This document shows positions 42,305-51,600 of a stretch of DNA of 64,000 bases, piece by piece. This stretch comes from Galeopsis tetrahit (Eukaryota; Streptophyta; Magnoliopsida; Lamiales; Lamiaceae), in assembly GCA_963675135.1 (NCBI GenBank), contig OY776122.1, forward strand, positions 14,182,881 to 14,246,880, read 5' to 3'. How positions within the stretch are numbered: position 1 is the stretch's first letter; the number at the start of each line of letters is the position of its first letter. The notes under the pieces are model-generated. The model was not told the DNA's origin and ran no database searches. It saw only the letters and a program-made list of their open reading frames with translations. The position numbers and the translations under genes were made by a program.

Positions 42305-44767
42305 ATGGCCAACAACAATGCTGTTCCTCCACCTGCTGTTCAAGGATTAGACAACATGGCCACAAATCCAGTCAATCACATTTCTCATCACAAACTGCCC
42401 ATGTTTTCAATAGACAATTATGAATTCTGGAAAATTAGAATGAGGGCTCATCTTGCATCTCTTCATACAGACATGTTAAGAGTAATCACAAGAGGACCTT
42501 TTGTGTTTACTCAAACTAACCCCAGGGTAACAGATGCACAAAAAGCTGATGTAAGGGAACTGATTCCCAAGGATGAGGATGACTTCACTGCTGATGAAAA
42601 GAGGAAAGATAATCTGAAGTATCTTGCCATGAATACCCTTTATCAAACAATTCCAGATGCAATCATGGGAAGAGTCTACCACTGCACAACAGCCAAAGAA
42701 ATTTGGGATACCCTTGCTGAAATGTGTGAGGGCACTGAAAAAATCAAGGAGAACAAGCTCCAAGTTGCTGTGCAGAAGTTTGAACAATTCTCAATGGAGT
42801 CTGAAGAGTCCATTGACAAATTTGCTGGTAGATTCACTGATGTGATGAATGAAATAAACTCATTGGGCAAGGTCTACACCAAGAGAGAGGTTGGATTAAA
42901 GATTTTGAGAAGTCTCACTCAAAAGTGGGATGTCTATGCTGTGATGATGCAGAATACCAAAGATCTCTCCACTATGCCCATGCAACAAATATTCTCAGAA
43001 CTTAAAGCCTATGAGTTTGACCTCAATAGAAGAAAGCCTGTTGAGGAACCTTCAAATCCTACCAAGGGAGTGGCATTCAAAGCCAAAGTTGCTGAACCAG
43101 AAATGCAACCCACTCCCAGATCATCAAAGTCAGTCTCTAAGACTGAAATGAAGGAAGAACTAGCCTTGATGGCTAGAAGGTTTGACAAGCTCAACACAAG
43201 GTTTGGTAGATACAAGAAATTCTACCAAGACAACAAATTCAGGAGAAGATACAACTCCCCTGAAGATCAGGCTGAGGACAAAAAGCCTGAAGAGAAAAGA
43301 TCAGAGGACAAGTCCTCTGATAGGAGAAGATCCAGTAGAGCTGAACCCTCATCATCTAAAAGAAGAGATGAATCCAAGAAGGATGATGATGAAGATCTGT
43401 GTTACAACTGCAAAAAGAAAGGGCACTTCCAATATGACTGCCCTGAATTGAGCTCTAAAGAAAGAAGAGAGAGACAAGCTAAAAGAGACAGAAAGTTCAC
43501 CAATAGAAAGGCCATGATGGCTGGTGAAGAATCTGATAGTGCTGAAAGCTTCAACTCTTCTGATGGACTATTCTCCAACAGTGATGATGAAGATGATGTT
43601 TGCAACATGGCTCTTGAGGATGATGAGGTATCCTCTACTTCTAGTTCACCATCATTCATCTCACAAAACACTAGTGAGGTTAACCTGAAACTTTCCTTGG
43701 GAAAGTTGATGGAAGATTTCACTAGATTACAAGAATTTCATGATAATTGTGTGAAAGAAAATGAAAGATTGGCTATTGCACTTTCTAAAAACTCTGAGGT
43801 AGCTGTTGATGTCAAGTCTACTGAGTTGTATCAACAAGCCTTGAGAAAGCTTGAGGAAGCAAATCTCAAGATAGTTGACCAACAAAAGGAGATTGATGAT
43901 CAACTTCTCTCTCAGAAGAGAAAAGAATTTGAACTTAAAATCCTAAATGCCAAATTTGAAAATCTCTCACATGAATATGATATTCTTAAATCAAGTGAAG
44001 AGAGCCTGAAATTAAAGATGTCTTCTTTGAACAAATTCTCTAGAGCAATAGAGGAAATTCAAAGTTATCAAAGACCTATGGCTCAAAGAAGTGGATTAGG
44101 TTTTGATCCATTTGAATCTTCACCTTGTCTTAGTGTTGCATCCACAAGTAACACTAAGAGAATCTTTGTTAAGTCAGTGGCACAACAAGCTGAAAATGAA
44201 GTAATTCAGCCACTGAACAAAGGAAAGGGCAAATTGAATGAAATGCCTACTCAAGTGATTCAGGAGAATAGGCCAAAACCTAAGGAAATGGCCAAAGCTC
44301 CTGAACACAAGAGGAATATTGGTCAGCAGAGTAGACCCAATGGCAGGGCAACTCTCCTGAACAATGTTCAGAGGAATTATCCAAGGTATAATCAGCCTAG
44401 GCCAACTCATCTGAGAAAGCCTCAGCTGAATAGACCTAAGGAAAACCATCCTCTAAGGAAGAATAAAATGAGACAACCAAAACCCCTCATGCCAAAGGGT
44501 AATGGTCATAAGAAAACCTTTCCTCAAAGATTTCAACAAGCTGCACAAAGAACTCTTAAATTCAGAAGAATGGACAACTCATCTGAAATTTACAGAGTTA
44601 ACACATTCACACATACTTTCCCAAAGGCATTTAAGGGAAGGATAGTGTATGTTGATGCACTAAGAAATCAACTTAGCCACCTTAAATCAATCAGGGTTAT
44701 TAGGCAAGTTTGGGTTCCCAAAGGTACAGCTAACCTCTCAGGACCCAAAAACTCAAAGGGTACCTAA
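42305..44767 (+). CDS. Gag of element D
   Basis: 820 codons, with the ATG 140 bp after the LTR (MANNNAVPPP). Expected to assemble the particle and package RNA. The N-terminus has KLPMFSIDNYEFWKIRMRAHL. The UBN2-type core runs through AKEIWDTLAEMCEG and FAGRFTDVMNEINSLGKVY. A basic, Ser-rich region precedes a CCHC knuckle at residues 366-379 (CYNCKKKGHFQYDC). An acidic region, a coiled coil of about 100 residues and a basic Pro/Asn-rich tail follow. It ends NSKGT at TAA 44765-44767. An A-run is one base longer than in B, so B's in-frame gag-stop-pol register is lost here. No other damage was seen. Confidence 0.9.
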   Translation: MANNNAVPPPAVQGLDNMATNPVNHISHHKLPMFSIDNYEFWKIRMRAHLASLHTDMLRVITRGPFVFTQTNPRVTDAQKADVRELIPKDEDDFTADEKRKDNLKYLAMNTLYQTIPDAIMGRVYHCTTAKEIWDTLAEMCEGTEKIKENKLQVAVQKFEQFSMESEESIDKFAGRFTDVMNEINSLGKVYTKREVGLKILRSLTQKWDVYAVMMQNTKDLSTMPMQQIFSELKAYEFDLNRRKPVEEPSNPTKGVAFKAKVAEPEMQPTPRSSKSVSKTEMKEELALMARRFDKLNTRFGRYKKFYQDNKFRRRYNSPEDQAEDKKPEEKRSEDKSSDRRRSSRAEPSSSKRRDESKKDDDEDLCYNCKKKGHFQYDCPELSSKERRERQAKRDRKFTNRKAMMAGEESDSAESFNSSDGLFSNSDDEDDVCNMALEDDEVSSTSSSPSFISQNTSEVNLKLSLGKLMEDFTRLQEFHDNCVKENERLAIALSKNSEVAVDVKSTELYQQALRKLEEANLKIVDQQKEIDDQLLSQKRKEFELKILNAKFENLSHEYDILKSSEESLKLKMSSLNKFSRAIEEIQSYQRPMAQRSGLGFDPFESSPCLSVASTSNTKRIFVKSVAQQAENEVIQPLNKGKGKLNEMPTQVIQENRPKPKEMAKAPEHKRNIGQQSRPNGRATLLNNVQRNYPRYNQPRPTHLRKPQLNRPKENHPLRKNKMRQPKPLMPKGNGHKKTFPQRFQQAAQRTLKFRRMDNSSEIYRVNTFTHTFPKAFKGRIVYVDALRNQLSHLKSIRVIRQVWVPKGTANLSGPKNSKGT

Positions 44768-44777
44768 ATCTATCTAA

Positions 44778-47700
44778 TTGCAGGTACCATTGGGCCACAA
44801 GAAGAGGAGCATGAACAAAAAGACAGCATGGTACCTTGACAGTGGATGCTCAAGGCACATGACTGGAAACAAGGAACTCCTCTCTGATTTTATTGAAAAA
44901 GAAGGCCCAAATGTCACCTTTGGAGACAGCTCACAAGCAACAACAAAAGGTTATGGTACTTTGATGATTGGTAACATCAAAGTAACCAATGTATCTTATG
45001 TAGCTGGTCTCAAATATAACCTCCTAAGTATCAGTCAATTCTGTGATAAAGATTTTAATGTTGAGTTCTCAAGTGGAAAGTGTCTAATTAAAGATAAAAC
45101 TCAACAAACTCTATTGACTGGAACTAGGAAGGGAAATGTGTATTTTGCAGACTGGGACAAGTCTACTGATGCTGCATGTTTTATTGCTAAAAGTTCTAGT
45201 GAACAAAGTTGGTTATGGCATAAAAGGCTAAACCACCTGAACTTCAAATCTATGAATAAACTTGCTAGAAATGCATTAGTTAAAGGACTACCTAATGAGG
45301 TTTTCATTAAAGAACATGTGTGTAAACCATGTCAAGAAGGAAAACAGATTAAAGCCTCATTCAAAGGAAAACCAGTCATATCCACTGAAAGGGTACTTGA
45401 ACTTCTACATATGGATCTGTTTGGACCAATTACCCCTTCAAGCATAAATGGTAGAAAATACACATTAGTGGTAGTAGATGACTTCTCTAGGTTCACATGG
45501 GTAGTATTTCTCCTTAATAAGAAGGAAACACAAGTCAAACTACCTGAACTTCTCAAGAGATTGTCAAATGAGAAAAGCCTTAGCATTATCAAGATAAGAT
45601 CTGATAAAGGCACTGAGTTCATTAATTCATACATTAATGAGTACTGCACATCAAATGGAATAGCTCATGAAACCTCAGCAGCTAGAACTCCCCAACAAAA
45701 TGGAGTTGCAGAAAGAAGGAATAGAACTTTAAAAGAAGCTGCTAGAACTCTAATTGCTGACTCAAATTTACCTAAGAGGTTTTGGGCTGAAGCTATAAAC
45801 ATTGCATGCCATACTCAAAATAGATGTTTGATCACTAAGGGGCAAGGCAAAACCCCCTATGAACTATGGAAAGGAAGAATGCCTAAAGTGTCATACTTTC
45901 ATATATTTGGTTGTAAATGTTTCATTCACAATAATGGGAAAGAACAGTTGAAAGCCTTTGACAGCAAAGCTGATGAGGGAGTATTCCTTGGATACTCTCA
46001 AATCAGCAGAGCTTTCAGAGTCTACAACAAGAAATCCCTTATAGTGGAAGAAACACCTCATGTTGTGTTTGATGAATCTATCTTTGAGATCAGGAATGAC
46101 CATTTGGAACCTGAAGAAATCACACAGAGGACAACCAGATTAAGCCTAAAAGACAAAGACACTGAATTCATAGATGTTGTCCAACCCAATCTACCTAAAC
46201 ACACAATACTGGACAACCATCCTGAAGGCAACCTTCCTGAAACAAATCCCACAGATGGAAATGGTGAACTGAATGAACCAATCCCAGTTCACATCCAGGT
46301 AACAACTACCAATGAAGAAGCAGTTCCTGCTGAGGTAGTCAATGGATCAAATAATCAAGGGGGAACTCAAAATGTTGAAAATGCCAATGTCCCTGACATT
46401 GAGGACAACATCCCTGATTATGATCCTGAATTAGATCCTGCATTAAATTATCCTGAATTCTATGATCAAAATGACTCAACTTCAGTAGAGGACAACTCTA
46501 CTGAAGAGATCAGAAAAAGAAGGACTTGGTTATCTGACCATCCTACTGATCTAATACTTGGTGACCCAAGTATTGGAGTCAAAACAAGAAGATTCCATGG
46601 TGAAAGTGCTCTTTTCTGTTGTTTCTTGTCAGAACAAGAACCAAGTGATGTTGAGGAAGCACTTCAAGATGCCAATTGGATCACAGCCATGCAGGAAGAA
46701 CTAAACCAATTCACCAGAAATGAAGTATGGGAGCTGGTGGATAGACCTTCACATCAAGATGTTATTGGAACAAAGTGGGTGTTCAAGAACAAGAAGAATG
46801 AAAATGATGTGATTGTCAGAAACAAAGCAAGACTAGTGGCAAAAGGATACTGCCAACATGAAGGCATTGACTATGATGAGACATTTGCACCTGTGGCAAG
46901 GCTAGAAGCAATAAGGCTCTTTCTAGCCTATGCAGCCCACAAGAGGTTCAAAGTATACCAAATGGATGTCAAGAGTGCCTTTCTGAATGGAGTCTTGAAA
47001 GAAGAAGTCTATGTGGAGCAACCACCAGGTTTTGAAGTTGGAAACCAAGTTTACAGACTCAAAAAGGCTCTATATGGACTCAAACAAGCCCCTAGGGCTT
47101 GGTATGATACACTGTCACAATTCCTCTTGGATCATGGATTCACCAAGGGAACTGTGGACAGAACTCTCTTCAGAATCTCTGAAGGAGAGGACATCTTGCT
47201 TGTCCAAATTTATGTGGATGACATAATTTTTGGATCTCCTAATGAGAAGCTGTGTGAGAAATTCTCCAAGCTCATGCAAAGCAAATTTGAGATGTCAATG
47301 ATGGGGTTGATGAACTTCTTTTTGGGTCTACAAGTCAAGCAATCTAAAGAAGGAATCTTCATCAACCAAGCTAAGTACACCAGAGAGATGGATTTTGAGG
47401 TACCTCAAAGGCACTGAGAATCTAGGCCTTTGGTACCCTGCTGATGACAATATTGAGCTAACTGGCTACTCAGATGCTGATTATGGAGGATGTAGGATTG
47501 ACAGAAAGTCCACTTCAGGGACTTGTCAATTCTTAGGCAACAAGCTTATTTCATGGTTCTCCAAGAAGCAGAACACAGTGGCCACTTCCACCACTGAAGC
47601 TGAATATGTTGCTGCTGGAAGTTGTTGTGCTCAAATCCTATGGTTAAGACAACAACTAAGAGACTACAAAGTCAACTCTACTGAAGTGCCAATATTTTGT

Positions 47701-47937
47701 GATAACAATAGTGCCATTGCTATATCACAAAATCCTGTCTTACACACAAGATGCAAGCATGTGGACATCAAGCACCACTTCATTAGAGACCATGTGGAGA
47801 AGAAGGATATCAAGCTAGTGAAAATTCACACAGACCATCAAAAAGCTGATATATTAACCAAGCCACTTGCAGAGGCAAGATTTCTGGAGCTATCAGCAGA
47901 GTTGGGATTACTTGATCCAGGGAAGTTGGACAAATAA
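44778..47937 (+). pseudogene. pol of element D, with an RT/RNase H deletion
   Basis: The pol frame opens after the gag stop; no ATG is near its start, and TTGCAGGTACC resembles a splice acceptor. Protease Asp is at 44838 (WYLDSGCSRHMTG). Integrase (WHKRLNHLNF, CKPCQEGK, SDKGTEF, TPQQNGVAERRNRTLKEA) and RT with YVDD (47211-47222) are intact. After YTREM, about 77 residues present in B and E (including YRGIIGSLLYLTASRPD) are missing and the frame shifts; the frame ends at 47417. RNase H continues in the other frame from about 47395 (RYLKGTENLGLWYP ... DILTKPLAEARF) to TAA 47935-47937. The enzyme end of the polyprotein is therefore defective. Confidence 0.9.
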
Positions 47938-48641
47938 GTCCAAAGAAGCTCATTGATTAAGGGGGAAACAAAATCAAACTTCAGCAGACTTGGTCAAGTC
48001 TACTGAAATTCAGAAACATGACCTTACCTCTTCAGGACACTTGTCCATTAACATTCAGGACCTTTGTCCACCTTTCTTCAGGACACTTGTCCATGTAGGG
48101 TCACATAAGTTGTCCTGGCTATCAAACAAATCCCTTGGTTTGATAAGCACCTATTTTTGGTGATCAATACCTATTTCGAAATCTGTCCCTTTGAAATACA
48201 GTTTTCACCTTTTTGGGATTTAATTTGTCTCCCACCCAAAAGGTCACTTTCCATGCATTAAATGCCAAGATATAACTCTTGTTTGCATTAAACTTTTTGG
48301 GACATGATCTATCTCGAAAAATCCCCAGCCTTAAACAAACATTTAAAACCACCCACGTTTTGAATAAAACAGTTATTTCACTGTTTCATTGGTTTTTGAC
48401 CATTGGATCAAAAATGGACAACTCCCCTGAAATCAATCCTAGCCGTCCATTTTGGATTTCCATTTTTGTCCACCTTTGAATTGTATCAAGACCTTACCAA
48501 CTCATTGACAAACATTCTTTTTAGAATATTCACAAGTCTTAAGATACCCACAAACACTTCTTCCCCAAGCATTCGAAACCCTAACTCAAAAGTTCTTCAA
48601 ACTCTCTCACTCTTCATCAAACTTTTTTTTGCAAATTTCAA
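47938..48641 (+). other. Leader between pol and ORF3 of element D
   Basis: About 700 bp without a convincing ORF: second purine tract (47957-47970), then palindromic AGGACACTTGTCC-type words (about 48030-48110). Next come GACCATTGGATCA (48398-48410), GGACAACTCCCCTGA (48417-48431) and a gene-like 5' leader with AAACCCTAA (48576-48584) and CT-rich sequence before the ATG. The same order is seen in B. Confidence 0.7.
47957..47970 (+). other. Second polypurine tract after pol (element D)
   Basis: ATTAAGGGGGAAAC, 20 bp past the pol stop. Counterparts exist in B, C and E. Confidence 0.65.
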
Positions 48642-51600
48642 ATGGCCCCCAAGGTTAGACCTGAGATGCTTGTTGATTTCTCCAACAAGGATCTAGACCT
48701 AGATTTTGCCTATCTAAGCAACAAAACCAATCTTCACTTTGAGCCTATTATTTCTTTTGAAAGTGAAGAACCTGAGATTACTCCAACCCTAAGATGGTTG
48801 AGAAGAGCTGGTCTCCAAAAGTTCTTGGAAGAAAGACCAAGCTCTTGCTTGGAGAGTTACATGGCAGAATTCTTTGCCTTCCTGAAGTGGAGAGGCAAAC
48901 CTGAAGATGGAGAAGTCTCAACCAGGTTAGCTTACACTGCAGAAGGAGAGGAGGAGGAGAGATTCCACAGAGTGAAATTCTCCTCAGAGGATCTGGAAGG
49001 AGCCTTTGGATTGCCTTATGAGGGAAGGAATCCAGAAGTGTATGGCACTGGACATGAAGAGGAAATAGCCCAAGAGTGGTTATTAATTCCAGGCCCTCTC
49101 TCCTCAACTCAAAACAAGAAAACTCTCAAGCCAGAGTTTCTCAATCTGTTTGAGGTAGTTGCTAAGAGCCTCCTAAGCAACACTGGAAGCCTAGAGCAGG
49201 TCAGCCAGCCAAGGATCAGAATCATGGCTGCCATTATTGATGCCAGTGATAAGGGCATCAAGTTTGATTGGAGGACCTTCATCATGTCTGAGATGATGAA
49301 GGAGAAGGCTAAATTTAAAGTGAAAGCCCACAACAAGGTGGTGCTAGAAGGGAAAATCAAGTATTGCACCAGGGCAAGCTTGTTGATTGAGAGGTTTTCC
49401 CACTATTCCCAGATGCAGACCTTTGCAAAGCCCCTCCCAGCCCAAAAGATCCTGTTCAGAAAGCTCAGTAAGAAAACTGAGAAAAGAAGGATGCTACTGG
49501 CCAAGCCTGCTGAAGAACAGGAGGAAGAGAAGCCTAAGATGAAAAAGAGGACAAAGGCCAGGGCTGTAAAGACAAGGAAAATGTCTCAGAGAATCTCAGA
49601 AGAGAACTCAGATGCTTCAGCTGAAATTGAAGAAGTTGCTAGAGAAGGTGTACAAGTGCCATCTGATCATTCAGAAGAACTCAGGCAAAAGTACAATGAG
49701 ACTAGACAAAAGTCTAAGGGTGATAAGAGAATCAGGGAAGTTGTCCCTGAGAAGGAAGGAAGTGGAAGTAGCAGGGCCAGCAAGAGAAGGGCCAAACCTA
49801 CTGAAAAGGTGTTGGAGCTGCAAGAAGAGAGGTCTCTTCAATTGGCTCTAAGGGAAAGCAGAGCTGAAAGCAGGGCCAAATCCATGTCAAGGACCAATTC
49901 ATCTGGTTCTGGAACTCCAGAATCCAAAGTCCCTGAAGGTCAACCCATAGAGGCCAACCTCCCTGAAACTCTATATCTTGAGTCCAACTCCCCTGAAACC
50001 CATGTTACCCCTTCCAACCAACCCATTACCCCTGTAAATCTCACTAAGAGATACTCTCCTGAAGGGAATGAACAAAGAAGTGGCATAGATGTGCTTGCTG
50101 ACTTAGCAGTAGATGAGACAAGACTCCTGTCTCCCCTTGACTCATCCATGCTCAACTATTCAAAGCTCTTAGAGCATGCACTTCATGAGCCAACCCCCCT
50201 GAGTAAAGCCCCTTCAGATTCATTGCTCTCTAAAGCAACTGAAGATCCTTCTACTGTACCCAACCCATCTGAGGCCAAGATCCCTGAACTTAATCTCCCT
50301 AAAGCCACATTAGGAGAACCCAGAGCCAACTCCCCTATAACCCAAAGTCCCCATTCAAGTGGAGATGAGGAGGAGTATACTTTTGAAAGTATGCTCAGAG
50401 GAGGAGCCAAGGCTACTGTGGACAGTTTGTATCCACAACTTGCTGAATTTCCAAGAATTCAGAAGGCCTTTCATGATTTGAGGATGCTTGTTGATGTAAA
50501 AGATAAATCTATGATGGAGATATCACAAGTCATCCAAGATAAAGGTGCAAACTGGTGGCAAATAGAGGAGAACAGATTGCTACACTTTGCTGGAGTTTCA
50601 AAGACAAGATTCCTCATTGATGAGGAGATTTTTGCAAAGTTGGTAGCCAATAAGATTGAAGAGGAGAAAGAAAGAAAAGCCAAGGGAATCAAACACCCTG
50701 ACAGTGGTTCTAATGATGATGATTCCCCTGATGATCCCTCAAACCCTTCAAATCCCAACCCTCCTGAAACCCCTCAAGCCAACCTCCCTGAACCCTTTCA
50801 ACCCAAGTCTTCTGTAGCAGATAGACTTTCCAATCCTCCCAAAACCTATCATAGGAAAGGCTCTGTACCTTCAGAGGTGTTGACCAAGGGTGGTAACACA
50901 ACCAAAGACACATCTGCCAATGAAGGTTCTTCTGAACCCAAGGCACAGCCTACAGATGTTGAGGTTCCTGTACTAGAGGCTAGTTTGATTAAGGCCTATT
51001 CAGTGTCAGAAGAGTTGGACATTGATCAGCCCTTAATCATTCAGGATGACTCAGTGGCTGCTGATATGAGCACTGTGATCTCCCCACAACTGCCATCTCT
51101 GAACCTTGATGAAGATGGAGATGTTGCAGGTTTAGGAGAAGGAGTTGAAAAGGAAAGATTAGTTGAAAAATCAGAGGGAGTTGAGGATGAAAGAGAGGTA
51201 GTCATCACTAAGATAGTGAGTGTACCACCAAATGAGGGTGGAATAAGTGAGGAAGGACAGGTTATTCTTGAAGTCAAATCTGAACTTCAAGAATCCCTTG
51301 ATGAGAGGAGGCCTGATTCCTTGAGTGAGATCATTATTACAGAAGGGAGAAAAGAAAAAGTTGAAAATGAGAAGAAGACTGCTGATGTATCAGAGTCTTA
51401 TGCAAAAGAAATTGAGGGTGATGAGTGCTTATTTCCTAACTTGTTTGATTTATCTGATGTTGCAGGTATATCTCTTGACCAAATTTTTGCAGATGAGTTC
51501 CTCACAGATGCCCCTATCCAAGTTGACACAGGCTCAGCTCAAGCCTTACTTGGAATGCAATCAGAGAAGTTGGACTCCTTGGCTCATCAAGTCCAATATG

